A stretch of DNA of 64,000 nt from Salisediminibacterium halotolerans (GTDB lineage: Bacteria > Bacillota > Bacilli > Bacillales > Salisediminibacteriaceae): positions 124,001 through 188,000 of the forward strand of contig NZ_RKQQ01000004.1 in assembly GCF_003814815.1 (NCBI RefSeq). The letters are read 5' to 3'. The notes beneath the pieces are model-generated. The model was not told the DNA's origin and searched no databases. It saw only the letters and a list, made by a program, of their open reading frames with translations. Positions within the stretch are counted from its first letter, which is position 1; every line of letters starts with the position of its first letter. Position numbers and translations under genes: made by a program. Below, one piece after another: positions 7,627-16,357 of this stretch.

Positions 7627-7861
7627 CGAACTCCTCCTTTATGTATAGAAATGTTCACTAATCGTCCGTCAAATTATAGATGAAAAATATTATTCTGTCA
7701 TCGTTTTTTATGTGAAATATGATGTGAAATCTATGGTTTTGTTAGAAAAATATAACGTTCCAATACGTAATAGCCGTTGGAAGTAAAAGTGTCCCCATTC
7801 ATGATATGATAATAAGCAAGATTTTATTCGTCTGAAACGGAAAGCAGAGGAGGCCTAACCA

Positions 7862-8827
7862 TTGAGCGAGAATCAGCAAAACCACGTTTCACTTCATCCC
7901 GCAATTGATCAACTGATCACAAATATTGAGACAGTCGTTGTCGGAAAAACACGTGAAATTGAATTGAGCATCGTTGCTCTTTTAAGCGGCGGTCATGTGC
8001 TCTTAGAAGATGTTCCCGGGGTCGGTAAAACGATGCTTGTACGGGCGATGGCGAAATCAATCGGAGCCGACTTTAAACGGATTCAATTCACACCTGATCT
8101 TCTTCCGTCAGATGTGACAGGGGTTTCTGTGTTTAATCAAAAAACAATGGAATTTCAATTTCGTAAAGGCCCCGTCATGTCACATATCGTCTTAGCAGAT
8201 GAAATTAACCGTACGTCTCCGAAAACACAAGCTGCCCTTTTGGAAGCGTTGGAAGAAGGCAGTGTAACGATTGACGGCGAAACAAGGATGCTCCAAAGTC
8301 CGTTTCTCGTAATGGCGACGCAAAACCCGATCGAATACAGCGGAACTTACCCTTTGCCTGAAGCCCAGCTGGATCGGTTTTTATTTAAATTCCGGATCGG
8401 CTATCCAACTAAATCGGAGGAATTAGATATGCTCGGCAGGGTGGAAAAACATCATCCGATTGAGAACATTCAGCCGGTTTTGTCATTGGAAGATATTCTG
8501 GCGATGAAAAAAGAAGCGGCTGAAGTAACTGCTTCTGAGAAAGTTAAAGAGTATATCATTGATCTAGTCAGTGCGACGAGAGAGCATCACAATGTTTCAC
8601 TTGGAGCCAGTCCGCGGGCATCGATTGCATTAATGAGCGCCTCGCAAGCCTATGCTTACGTGCAAGGAAGATCTTACATTATTCCTGATGATGTGAAATA
8701 CCTTGCTCCTTACGTTTTGCAGCACCGGATCATTCTTCATTCTGATGCGAAGCTTTCGAGTACGACGAATGAGCGTGTGATCAAAGATATCATCGAACAC
8801 ATCAGCGTGCCGTTCGGTGATAAATGA
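7862..8827 (+). CDS. yeaC: MoxR-family AAA+ ATPase
   Basis: A 321-aa cytoplasmic AAA+ ATPase: Walker A in EDVPGVGKTML (residues ~50-60), Walker B ADEINRTSP (~115), the sensor region ATQNPIEYSGTYPLPEAQLDRF and a C-terminal lid. MoxR proteins act as chaperones for partner enzymes or surface proteins and nearly always sit beside DUF58 and transglutaminase genes, as here. The start is TTG with AGGAGG ten bases upstream. The next gene overlaps its stop by four bases, so the three genes form an operon. Synteny matches B. subtilis yeaC upstream of guaA. The client is not known. Confidence 0.9.
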   Translation: MSENQQNHVSLHPAIDQLITNIETVVVGKTREIELSIVALLSGGHVLLEDVPGVGKTMLVRAMAKSIGADFKRIQFTPDLLPSDVTGVSVFNQKTMEFQFRKGPVMSHIVLADEINRTSPKTQAALLEALEEGSVTIDGETRMLQSPFLVMATQNPIEYSGTYPLPEAQLDRFLFKFRIGYPTKSEELDMLGRVEKHHPIENIQPVLSLEDILAMKKEAAEVTASEKVKEYIIDLVSATREHHNVSLGASPRASIALMSASQAYAYVQGRSYIIPDDVKYLAPYVLQHRIILHSDAKLSSTTNERVIKDIIEHISVPFGDK

Positions 8828-10092
8828 TGATAAAGCCCAAGTTCCGCATCGCGAGTTTGTTATTTCAGTTGAAACGGGTGTTCAAGCTGCTCTTGTTCAT
8901 CGCAGTGTTGGCAGGGTTGTACAGCTATGCGATGTTTCAAGGCGGCTTTGTCAGCTGGTTTCTATTTTACAGTGTGACAACGTTAATGATCTTGATGATC
9001 CTCTATGCAGCTGTTCCGCTCGGCGCGCTTACCGTTGAAAGGGATGCGGGAAACGATGCGCTTCCGGCGGGAACGGATGTCCAGGTAACGCTGACAATCA
9101 GGCGTAAGATCCCGTTTCCGTTTTTATATTTAGCCGTTGAAGATAAAATGGAGAGCCGTTTGCAAAACCAGACACCGGCAAACAGCACACGGATCATTTT
9201 TTATCCTGGTTTTAAACGGACGCTGCAGTTTACGTATGAGATTCCGGCAGTTAAACGCGGGGAATACCAATTTCTCGGAACGTATTTTGCTACGAGTGAT
9301 TTTTTCGGGATGTTCAGAAAACGAAAATTCATCAGTCAGCCGGCGCTTTTGCTTGTTTTCCCGGGTTATTATGAACTGAATCACTGGTCGGTTTTTGAAA
9401 AAACAGCGGAAGAAACGTCTCGCTCCAGACAAGAGTTTGTCGAGGACCGGACATCCATCGCCGGTGCGCGCGAATATGTTCCGGGCGACAAACTGACAAG
9501 CATTGATTGGAAAGTGACTGCCCGTTCGGGAAAGCTCATGACAAAAGAGTTTGAAGAACATACAGACCAGCAATTTATGATTCTTTTAAACAATCAGCTG
9601 AGAGAGCAATCCTTTGCTCAAGAAGAAGCATATGAACGGGGGATTGAGCTTGCAGCCTCTTTTGTGATGCACTGTTATAAACACCAGCTCAAAGTCGGTC
9701 TGACAACGCTTGATGCTCAGGGGGATTATTTCAGTATCGATGCGGGGGAAAAGCAGCAGACAAAGCTGATAAAACATCTGGCCCAAATTGAACCGCAACA
9801 GCCGTCTGATTCTTTGCCGAGTCTTTTTCGCGACGGACCTTTCAGTGCCGGCGGCGAGATCATTTTATTTATTTCTGCCGAGCTGACCGATGCAGTCATT
9901 GAACAAGTCAATCGGCTCCATCAACGCCGGCTGTCGATTTATTTTTTTATCGCAGAAAGAGAGAGCGGATTAAACGAGAAAGAAGAAGCGGGGCTAAAAG
10001 GGTTGCGACAATCAGGGGTTGAGGTATACCGTCTTGCTCCGGGAGCTCCTGTTTTTCGGCAGAACGATCGTGAAAAGGGGCGGGTAGAATGA
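8824..10092 (+). CDS. yeaD: DUF58 membrane-anchored protein
   Basis: A 422-aa protein with two N-terminal hydrophobic segments (about residues 18-60) and a large cytoplasmic region containing the DUF58 signature REYVPGDKLTSIDWKVTAR followed by the acidic LMTKEFEEH (residues ~215-245) and a von Willebrand-like C-terminal part. DUF58 proteins are paired with MoxR ATPases. It overlaps the MoxR gene by four bases (ATGA) and overlaps the next gene by four bases, so translation is coupled. The biochemical role is unknown; in related clusters it is linked to envelope stress or protein maturation. Confidence 0.88.
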   Translation: MMIKPKFRIASLLFQLKRVFKLLLFIAVLAGLYSYAMFQGGFVSWFLFYSVTTLMILMILYAAVPLGALTVERDAGNDALPAGTDVQVTLTIRRKIPFPFLYLAVEDKMESRLQNQTPANSTRIIFYPGFKRTLQFTYEIPAVKRGEYQFLGTYFATSDFFGMFRKRKFISQPALLLVFPGYYELNHWSVFEKTAEETSRSRQEFVEDRTSIAGAREYVPGDKLTSIDWKVTARSGKLMTKEFEEHTDQQFMILLNNQLREQSFAQEEAYERGIELAASFVMHCYKHQLKVGLTTLDAQGDYFSIDAGEKQQTKLIKHLAQIEPQQPSDSLPSLFRDGPFSAGGEIILFISAELTDAVIEQVNRLHQRRLSIYFFIAERESGLNEKEEAGLKGLRQSGVEVYRLAPGAPVFRQNDREKGRVE

Positions 10093-12359
10093 ATCGCGGC
10101 GTAATCAGTTATTCGCTGTTACACCTGTTTGTTTATATTTTGGCGCTGTTTATTCTCTGGGAGTGGCTTCGTCCGATTCCGATCGTAACAGATACAGCGG
10201 AAATCGGCTGGTTTGTAGCATTCGCGTTTGTTTCGGCCGCGCTCATCTATTTGCGAATACCGCTTTATGTAATGCTGCCGCTGTTGTTTCTTTTCAGCTT
10301 ATGGGGGCTGCATGAATTATTCGGCGAAGGGACGTTGTTTTCCCGCGAAGGTGCGAGCGCTGTTATTTGGCGGTTTATCGAAGAATTTCGTCAGAACGCT
10401 TCCGTCATATGGGGCGGCGACTTTTCCGGCTTAACGAACTTTTTCCGGACCTTTTTATTGTTTGTACTGATTTCACTGATCACGTATTTGCTTTATTATT
10501 GGGTGTTTCAAACGAGGCGGGTTTTCTTTTTTTTACTTGCGACAATTGTTTATATTACGGTCCTCGATACGTTTACGGAGGCTGATGCTTCACAGGCGGT
10601 TGTCCGTATTGTCGTGATTGGCTTTTTTATGATCACCCTGCTTCATTTGTCAGGCATTCAAGAAGAAGAACAGATGATTGGACGGCGAAGCAAAACGTTC
10701 GTGCCGGCTGCTTGGCTGTATACCTTGATTATTATGGCAACGGCTGCGGTAGCGGTCGGAATGTTCGCACCGAAACCGGAGCCGCAATGGGATGACCCCG
10801 TTCCTTCCATGCAGGCATTTGTTACCGGTGATGGGGGAAGCGAAACAGTCAGCCGTGTCGGATACGGCGATAATGATGAAGAACTCGGCGGCGGTTTTAT
10901 TCAAGATGAAGGCCCTGTGTTTGAAGCGTTAGCAGAAGAACCTGTCTATTGGCGAGGCGAAACGAAAGATGTGTATACAGGACGGGGCTGGGAAACATCG
11001 AATGAAGATTTTCGCGACAGCCTGACTTACGGTGCAGAAGGGCAAATTGATTACTATTTATATGATTTTATTGAACCGCCGGATTTTATTGATGAAGAAG
11101 ACGTTTCCCGTCGATCTGCAGAGATTGCCATGGCTGATGAGGCTGAGTTTTCGCATCTTTTTTACCCGGGTCAGCTCTTAAATGCCGAGATCGGCAATAT
11201 CACAGCTGAGACCGGCGGTGAAACGATCAGCGGCAACGATCTCGATTTTCAGACCGATCGGCTCAACGGCCGGATTAATGCGTCTTCGGCCGGTGCAGAT
11301 GCACATTTGCAAAATTACACGTTGGATTATATGGATGTGACCTTTCCGATTCATGAACTCCGTGAACTGTCAGAAGATGACCCCGACGGCATTACCGGCC
11401 GGTACTTACAGCTTCCGGATGACTTGCCGGAGCGGGTGATTGATCTCGCAGCTGAATTGACCGAGGATGAAGATAACCGCTACGATCGGGCGGTTGCTGT
11501 GGAAGACCATTTGCACGGCCCCGATTTTGATTATGTTACGGAAGACGTCGCCGTGCCTGGAGAAGATGAGGACTATGTCGATCAGTTTTTATTTGAAACG
11601 CAAGAAGGGTATTGCGATAATTATTCGACAGCGATGGTCGTCTTGCTTCGTGCTGCTGATATTCCCGCCCGTTGGGTGAAGGGGTTCACAGCGGGTGAAG
11701 AAATTGAGAACGGCGAAGATATGAATCGTTATGAAGTCACAAATGCCAACGCTCACTCATGGGTGGAGGTTTATTTTCCTGAAGTCGGCTGGATTCCGTT
11801 TGAGCCGACGCAAGGTTTTGATAACTATGCGGATTTTGAAGAGGATTTCGACATTGATATTGATGACACGGAAGATGAAAATGACGAGCAGCCTGGAGAA
11901 CAAGAAAACGATCCGTTTTTAAATGAAGATACCGCTGACAATGAGCGAGAAGGTGCTGAAGGAATCGGTGCAGCGGTTGATCGTTTTGCGGGAACCGGAT
12001 TTACCGAGCTGATTATGATCACGCTTGCCGTGGTGATTTTGAGCATCGGGATGTACGTGAATAAACACCGGATTTTGCGGCGAGTATACATGCAATACTA
12101 TTCTGTTTTTAAGCAAGATAAAACATTCGATGCAGCATACAGCCGTCTCCTCTGGCTTATCGGCGACCGCGGCTATCCCAAACGTTCAGATGAAACCCTG
12201 CGGGAATACGCACACCGGATTGACAAGGTGTTTCGGACTTCGGAGATGACCAAGCTGACAGAAGTATATGAACGCCGTTATTACGGCGGGGTGACGACTG
12301 ACGATGATTGGCTGTCCAATAAAGACCGGTGGGAATTTATGATGGAAAAAATCAATTGA
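10089..12359 (+). CDS. yebA: Membrane transglutaminase-like protein (YebA type)
   Basis: A 756-aa membrane protein: six or so N-terminal helices to residue ~235, an acidic extracellular domain, a transglutaminase core at ~450-600 and a last helix near 635-655 with a cytoplasmic tail. The catalytic triad is visible as Cys in GYCDNYSTAM, His in ANAHSWVEVY and Asp/Glu in GWIPFEPT. The middle and linker are very rich in Asp/Glu (for example DEDYVDQ and IDIDDTEDENDE), in line with adaptation to salt or high pH. It is the third gene of the yeaC-yeaD-yebA operon. The guaA promoter -35 overlaps its stop codon. A role in peptide or envelope modification is likely but unproven. Confidence 0.88.
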   Translation: MNRGVISYSLLHLFVYILALFILWEWLRPIPIVTDTAEIGWFVAFAFVSAALIYLRIPLYVMLPLLFLFSLWGLHELFGEGTLFSREGASAVIWRFIEEFRQNASVIWGGDFSGLTNFFRTFLLFVLISLITYLLYYWVFQTRRVFFFLLATIVYITVLDTFTEADASQAVVRIVVIGFFMITLLHLSGIQEEEQMIGRRSKTFVPAAWLYTLIIMATAAVAVGMFAPKPEPQWDDPVPSMQAFVTGDGGSETVSRVGYGDNDEELGGGFIQDEGPVFEALAEEPVYWRGETKDVYTGRGWETSNEDFRDSLTYGAEGQIDYYLYDFIEPPDFIDEEDVSRRSAEIAMADEAEFSHLFYPGQLLNAEIGNITAETGGETISGNDLDFQTDRLNGRINASSAGADAHLQNYTLDYMDVTFPIHELRELSEDDPDGITGRYLQLPDDLPERVIDLAAELTEDEDNRYDRAVAVEDHLHGPDFDYVTEDVAVPGEDEDYVDQFLFETQEGYCDNYSTAMVVLLRAADIPARWVKGFTAGEEIENGEDMNRYEVTNANAHSWVEVYFPEVGWIPFEPTQGFDNYADFEEDFDIDIDDTEDENDEQPGEQENDPFLNEDTADNEREGAEGIGAAVDRFAGTGFTELIMITLAVVILSIGMYVNKHRILRRVYMQYYSVFKQDKTFDAAYSRLLWLIGDRGYPKRSDETLREYAHRIDKVFRTSEMTKLTEVYERRYYGGVTTDDDWLSNKDRWEFMMEKIN

Positions 12360-12384
12360 CCGGCAAGATACGAGTTGGTAAGAT
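12356..12384 (+). promoter_or_regulatory. Promoter of guaA
   Basis: TTGACC (12356-12361), a 17-bp spacer and TAAGAT (12379-12384). The -35 overlaps the TGA stop of yebA. Transcription from here would enter the riboswitch at 12417. Confidence 0.6.
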
Positions 12385-12416
12385 ATCATTCATGAGTAAG
12401 AATAGCGAAAATAGAG

Positions 12417-12485
12417 CTTCATATATCCTCGGGAATACGGCCTGAGAGTCTCTACCGGGTTACCGAAAATAACCTGACTATGAAG
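12417..12485 (+). promoter_or_regulatory. Guanine riboswitch aptamer before guaA
   Basis: A purine aptamer: P1 CTTCATA/TATGAAG; P2 CTCGGG/CCTGAG; P3 GGGTTA/TAACCT; conserved joining sequence GTCTCTACC and CTGACTATG. The base equivalent to position 74 is C (GACTATG), which selects guanine rather than adenine. The 3' strand of P1 extended by GCG (12482-12488, GAAGGCG) can instead pair with CGCCTTC at 12523-12529, forming an antiterminator. Guanine binding should favour the terminator at 12512-12570. Confidence 0.93.
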
Positions 12486-12511
12486 GCGGAACGTGACGTT
12501 TATAAACGTAT

Positions 12512-12570
12512 AAACGGAATTTCGCCTTCGTATATCCTTTTGAGGTTTGCGAAGCGAAATTCCGTTTTTT
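12512..12570 (+). terminator. Riboswitch terminator before guaA
   Basis: A long stem pairs 12512-12530 with 12550-12567 (AAACGGAATTTCG with CGAAATTCCGTTT), followed by TTTTTT. Its 5' arm contains CGCCTTC, which is complementary to the extended P1 strand of the aptamer. Confidence 0.9.
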
Positions 12571-12614
12571 GTTATCAGCACACAAGCTGAAATATCGATT
12601 GAGGAGTTATGAAG

Positions 12615-14153
12615 ATGGAAGAATTAAATGAACGCATTATCGTGCTCGATTTTGGCGGTCAATACAATCAGCTTATTACCCGGCGAATTCGTGATCTCGG
12701 CGTATTCAGTGAATTGGTCAGCCACAAAATTACTGCCGAAGAAGTGCAAGAAATGAATCCCCAAGGAATCATTCTTTCCGGCGGTCCCGGAAGTGTTTAT
12801 GCGGATGGCGCACCGCAGCTCGATCCAAAGATTTTGGAATTAGGTGTTCCGATATTAGGAATTTGTTATGGCATGCAGCTATTGACACATCATCTTAACG
12901 GTAAAGTCGAAAAGGCCAATCACCGTGAATACGGGAAAGCGCAATTGGAGATTGTCAATGACTCAGACTTTTTTGGCGATCTGCCGAAAACGCAGTCGGT
13001 CTGGATGAGTCATGGTGATTTAGTGACAGCGCCTCCGGCCGGTTTTCAGGTTGACGCGGTGAACGTCTCCTGTCCAGTGGCAGCGATGAGTGACCGGGGA
13101 CGCGGGATTTACGGGGTGCAGTTCCACCCGGAAGTACAGCATACCGATTACGGCAATGATATGCTTCACCACTTTATTTACGATGTTTGTAAGGCAGAAG
13201 GCAATTGGTCAATGGAGCAGTTTATCGAAATTGAAACAGAAAAAATCCGTCAAGCAGTCGGCAACAGCAAGGTGCTTTGTGCCTTAAGCGGCGGTGTGGA
13301 CTCCTCGGTTGTCGCTGCTCTTCTGCACGAAGCGATCGGCGATCAGCTCATTTGCATGTTTATTGATCACGGGCTGTTGCGAAAAAATGAAGCCGACAGC
13401 GTTGTGAAAACATTCGGCGACGAATTTGATATGAATTTGATCAAAATCGATGCTCAAGAACGGTTTCTTTCGAAATTAGCGGGAGTAAGCGACCCAGAAG
13501 AGAAGCGGAAAATTATCGGGAACGAATTTATTTACGTGTTTGAAGAAGAAACGTCGCAGCTGGATGACGTCGATTTCCTCGCGCAAGGGACGCTTTATAC
13601 CGACGTGATTGAAAGCGGCACTGACACAGCGCAGACGATCAAATCACATCATAATGTCGGCGGACTGCCGGAAAAAATGTCGTTTGACTTAATTGAACCG
13701 TTAAATACGCTGTTTAAAGATGAGGTGCGTGAAGTCGGCACTGAGCTCGGCTTGCCGCATGATATCGTTTGGCGTCAGCCATTCCCCGGTCCGGGTCTCG
13801 GGATTCGGGTTTTAGGCGAGATCACCGAAGAAAAGCTGGAGATCGTTCGTGAATCGGATGCGATTTTACGTGATGAAATTAAAAAAGCCGAATTAGACAA
13901 AGTTATTTGGCAATACTTCACAGCGCTGCCGGATATGCGCAGCGTTGGAGTTATGGGTGATGAACGGACGTACGATTACACGGTCGGCGTCAGAGCCGTC
14001 ACATCCGTTGACGGGATGACTTCAGATTGGGCGCGGATTCCGCATGAAGTATTAGAACGGATTTCCACTCGGATAGTTAATGAAGTTCAAAATGTAAACC
14101 GAGTCGTCTACGATATCACGTCGAAACCGCCGAGTACGATTGAATGGGAATAA
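12615..14153 (+). CDS. guaA: GMP synthase (glutamine-hydrolysing)
   Basis: Converts XMP to GMP using glutamine and ATP, the last step of guanylate synthesis. 512 aa. The N-terminal class I glutaminase has Cys84 in GICYGMQ and the His/Glu pair in QFHPEV. The ATP-pyrophosphatase domain has the PP-loop SGGVDSS, and the C-terminal dimerisation domain ends PPSTIEWE. Two ATGs are near the start; GAGGAG is only two bases from the first (12609) but eight from the second, so 12615 is preferred. It is controlled by the guanine riboswitch just upstream, giving end-product feedback. B. subtilis guaA is, as far as I recall, not riboswitch-controlled, whereas some alkaliphilic relatives are. Confidence 0.96.
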   Translation: MEELNERIIVLDFGGQYNQLITRRIRDLGVFSELVSHKITAEEVQEMNPQGIILSGGPGSVYADGAPQLDPKILELGVPILGICYGMQLLTHHLNGKVEKANHREYGKAQLEIVNDSDFFGDLPKTQSVWMSHGDLVTAPPAGFQVDAVNVSCPVAAMSDRGRGIYGVQFHPEVQHTDYGNDMLHHFIYDVCKAEGNWSMEQFIEIETEKIRQAVGNSKVLCALSGGVDSSVVAALLHEAIGDQLICMFIDHGLLRKNEADSVVKTFGDEFDMNLIKIDAQERFLSKLAGVSDPEEKRKIIGNEFIYVFEEETSQLDDVDFLAQGTLYTDVIESGTDTAQTIKSHHNVGGLPEKMSFDLIEPLNTLFKDEVREVGTELGLPHDIVWRQPFPGPGLGIRVLGEITEEKLEIVRESDAILRDEIKKAELDKVIWQYFTALPDMRSVGVMGDERTYDYTVGVRAVTSVDGMTSDWARIPHEVLERISTRIVNEVQNVNRVVYDITSKPPSTIEWE

Positions 14154-14195
14154 AACCGAATGATTTTCAGAAATTTATTTTTAATGTTCGTTTTT
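14152..14195 (+). promoter_or_regulatory. PurR boxes upstream of pbuG
   Basis: Two inverted PurBox-like sequences: AAAACCGAATGAT (14152-14164, overlapping the guaA stop) and AATGTTCGTTTTT (14183-14195, reverse orientation), 18 bases apart. Each has one or two mismatches to the AWWWCCGAACWWT consensus known from B. subtilis. They lie just before the pbuG -35. Confidence 0.55.
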
Positions 14196-14198
14196 AGC

Positions 14199-14227
14199 TT
14201 GACGTCAGTTCGACACGTTGCTAAAAT
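14199..14227 (+). promoter_or_regulatory. Promoter of pbuG
   Basis: TTGACG (14199-14204), a 17-bp spacer and TAAAAT (14222-14227), placing the start point about 15 bases before the aptamer. Confidence 0.6.
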
Positions 14228-14248
14228 GACAGCATAATTTAATCAGAA

Positions 14249-14319
14249 TGTTCGTATAATGTCGGTAATATGGATCGATCGTTTCTACCGGGCCGCCGAT
14301 AACGGCCCGACTACGAACA
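14249..14319 (+). promoter_or_regulatory. Guanine riboswitch aptamer before pbuG
   Basis: P1 TGTTCGTA/TACGAACA is perfect. P2 and P3 arms and the core GTTTCTACC and CCCGACTACG are as in purine aptamers. The C in GACTACG indicates guanine specificity. P1 bases 14316-14319 can alternatively join a 15-bp hairpin with 14356-14370. Confidence 0.93.
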
Positions 14320-14370
14320 ATAAACAAACTCAGCTGAGCAGAGGCCTGTTCGGCAAGTTTGTTTGTTGTT
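14316..14370 (+). promoter_or_regulatory. Alternative hairpin competing with aptamer P1 (pbuG leader)
   Basis: AACAATAAACAAACT (14316-14330) pairs along 15 positions, one a G-U, with AGTTTGTTTGTTGTT (14356-14370). The first four bases belong to P1, so the hairpin and P1 are partly exclusive. It ends in only four T, so it is more likely a switch helix than the main terminator. Confidence 0.6.
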
Positions 14371-14383
14371 TTGGAAACTTCGC

Positions 14384-14414
14384 GCTATGGCCCGGCTGGG
14401 TCATAGCTTTTTTT
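14384..14414 (+). terminator. Riboswitch terminator before pbuG
   Basis: GCTATG and GGGTCATAGC arms (14384-14407, with a GC-rich top) are followed by seven T. It lies 36 bases before the chosen TTG start of pbuG. Confidence 0.85.
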
Positions 14415-14450
14415 ATGACTGAATACGAGCGAATAAGGAGTGAAAAGTCA

Positions 14451-15764
14451 TTGAACCGTTATTTTCAATTTGATGAGTTAGGGACAAGTTACACGAAAGA
14501 AACTCTCGGCGGAATCACGACGTTTTTGGCAATGGCGTATATATTATTCGTCAATCCGAATGTGCTTGAGCCGACAGGCATGGATACCGATGCGGTATAT
14601 GTAGCGACGGCTTTAGCCGCCGCGCTCGGAACACTGATCATGGGGCTGGTCGCCCGCTATCCGATTGCTTTGGCCCCGGGAATGGGCTTGAATGCATTTT
14701 TTACTTACTCGGTCGTCATCGGTATGGGAATTCCTTGGGAAACGGCTCTTCTAGGCGTGTTTATATCTGGAATTATTTTTATCATTATTACTGTCGTCGG
14801 AATTCGCGAATTTATAATTAATGCGATCCCGGCTGAACTGAAGTTTGCAGCAGGAGCCGGAATCGGTTTGTTTATCGCCTTTATCGGGATGCAAAATGCC
14901 GGGATTGTCGTGGCTTCTGAGGCGACATTGGTAGAAATCGGCGATCTCGCTGTCCCGTCTACATTGTTGGCCATTTTCGGTGTTGTTATTACCGTGATTT
15001 TAATGAGTGTAGGTTTGCGCGGCGGGATCTTTTACGGGATGATCATTACCGCGATTGTCGGAATGATTTTTGGCACCGTGCCTGTGCCTGAACAAATCGT
15101 CGGTTCGATTCCAAGCTTGGAACCGACGTTTGGAGCCGCGTTTTCTCCTTTTGCCGAACAAAGCCTTGGCGAAATATTCACGTTGAATTTACTGATCGTT
15201 ATTTTGACATTTTTGTTCGTCGACTTTTTTGATACAGCGGGGACGCTTTATGCCGTTGCGAATCAAGCCGGCTTTATTAAAAATGACAAACTGCCGCGCG
15301 CTCAGCGGGCGCTCTTATCAGACTCCTCGGCGACGTCGATTGGCGCTTTGCTCGGCACATCGACAACAACGGCGTACATTGAATCGACAGCGGGTATTGC
15401 AGCCGGTGCGAGAACCGGATTTGCTTCGATTGTGACCGGGATTTTGTTTTTAATCGCTCTGTTATTTTCGCCGCTGCTTGTCGTCGTAACTGAAGCGGTC
15501 ACGGCACCGGCGCTGATCGTCGTCGGCGTTCTTATGGCAAGGTCGCTTGCGAATATCGATTGGAAACAGTTTGAAATCGCTGTGCCCGCCTTTTTGACGA
15601 TTATTGCGATGCCGCTGACGTACAGTATCGCTACCGGCATCGCGCTCGGGTTTATCATGTATCCGATCACGATGGTCAGTAAGGGCCGCGCGAAAGAAGT
15701 TCATTGGATAATGTATATTTTATTCTTTGTATTTATATTTTACTTCGCATATCTCGGTGAATAA
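14451..15764 (+). CDS. pbuG: Hypoxanthine/guanine permease
   Basis: A 437-aa inner-membrane nucleobase transporter of the AzgA/NCS2-like family (B. subtilis PbuG is ~440 aa) with 12-14 hydrophobic segments. ETLGGITTFLAMAYILFVNP and the FFDTAGTL and TTTAYIESTAGI motifs are characteristic. The open frame runs back to 14259, but that part is the riboswitch. The TTG at 14451 has AAGGAG ten bases upstream and gives the normal N-terminus NRYFQFDELGTSY. Regulation is by PurR boxes, a guanine riboswitch and a terminator, so uptake should shut off when guanine is plentiful. Repeat copy B lies after its terminator. Confidence 0.93.
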   Translation: MNRYFQFDELGTSYTKETLGGITTFLAMAYILFVNPNVLEPTGMDTDAVYVATALAAALGTLIMGLVARYPIALAPGMGLNAFFTYSVVIGMGIPWETALLGVFISGIIFIIITVVGIREFIINAIPAELKFAAGAGIGLFIAFIGMQNAGIVVASEATLVEIGDLAVPSTLLAIFGVVITVILMSVGLRGGIFYGMIITAIVGMIFGTVPVPEQIVGSIPSLEPTFGAAFSPFAEQSLGEIFTLNLLIVILTFLFVDFFDTAGTLYAVANQAGFIKNDKLPRAQRALLSDSSATSIGALLGTSTTTAYIESTAGIAAGARTGFASIVTGILFLIALLFSPLLVVVTEAVTAPALIVVGVLMARSLANIDWKQFEIAVPAFLTIIAMPLTYSIATGIALGFIMYPITMVSKGRAKEVHWIMYILFFVFIFYFAYLGE

Positions 15765-15776
15765 ATATCAAGCGGG

Positions 15777-15806
15777 AAAGCACGGATGATAAACATCCGT
15801 GCTTTT
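15777..15806 (+). terminator. Terminator hairpin, left copy, at repeat B
   Basis: AAAGCACGGATG/CATCCGTGCTTT with loop ATAAA, 12 bases past the pbuG stop. The hairpin runs straight into the repeat end AGAGTGTTGAC. Confidence 0.85.
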
Positions 15807-16169
15807 AGAGTGTTGACAAAGTCATGACATCGATCGATGTCTTATTAAAAGGAACGGATGACTACGCATCGTCCGGCTTCTTTCCGCGGGCGAGCGCCGA
15901 GCCGCTTCGGGCTTGCCCTGCAGGGTCTCGTCTGTCTCGCTATCCCGCAGGAAAAAGCCGGGATGCTGGGTCATCCTCCTTCTTTGAATCGAGGTATTCA
16001 TAATAAAGAAAGCCAAGCATCCACTCCTCCGACGCCTCCGGGAAAGCAAGAGACGAAGATCCGGATTCGGCGGTCTGATACCGCCGAATCCTAGCTGAGT
16101 CCTTGCCCGGGGCAAGCGGAGGGTAGTGGCTGCGTGGCTTACGTCAAAATAATAATTTGTCTACAATCT
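15807..16169 (+). repeat. Terminator-flanked structured repeat, copy B (363 bp)
   Basis: Ends AGAGTGTTGACAAAG and TTTGTCTACAATCT; same internal layout as copies A, D and E. The left-end palindrome GACATCGATCGATGTC is perfect here. Its right end (…GGCTGCGTGGCTTACGTC) is the version most like the inverted end found in copy C. It lies between pbuG and the CtsR-controlled clpE promoter. Confidence 0.88.
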
Positions 16170-16170
16170 G

Positions 16171-16205
16171 AAAGCACGGATGGAAAGCATCCGTGCTTTT
16201 TTTTT
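16171..16205 (+). terminator. Terminator hairpin, right copy, at repeat B
   Basis: Stem AAAGCACGGATG/CATCCGTGCTTT as in the left copy, but loop GAAAG, followed by nine T. The stem is conserved and the loop has diverged. Confidence 0.88.
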
Positions 16206-16213
16206 ATTTATAA

Positions 16214-16295
16214 GGTCAAAAAAGATCAAATAATTCCTTGACCATCTTTGACCTTCGTATTATAATACAATTATAAAAGATCAAAGATAGTCAAA
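16214..16295 (+). promoter_or_regulatory. clpE promoter with three CtsR boxes
   Basis: CtsR direct heptad repeats: GGTCAAA-AAA-GATCAAA (16214-16230), TTGACCATCTTTGACC (16238-16253, the reverse-strand form) and GATCAAA-GAT-AGTCAAA (16279-16295). The promoter is TTGACC (16238-16243), a 17-bp spacer, TATAAT (16261-16266). The second box overlaps the -35 and spacer and the third covers the start region, so repression by CtsR should be tight and relieved by heat or protein stress. Confidence 0.88.
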
Positions 16296-16357
16296 GTCAA
16301 ACTAAATGTCGGCTGTAAGGAAGTCATAAAACGAAACAGAAAGAAGGAGGAATTGTC

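Noticed and set aside
7758-7782. Inverted repeat TTCCAA-N13-TTGGAA before the MoxR operon
   Set aside because: Short arms with a long spacer in A/T-rich DNA, and no well-spaced promoter with it; not strong enough to call an operator.
14259-14450. N-terminal extension of pbuG by 64 codons
   Set aside because: This stretch is the guanine riboswitch and terminator; the TTG at 14451 has a proper ribosome site and gives the family's normal N-terminus.
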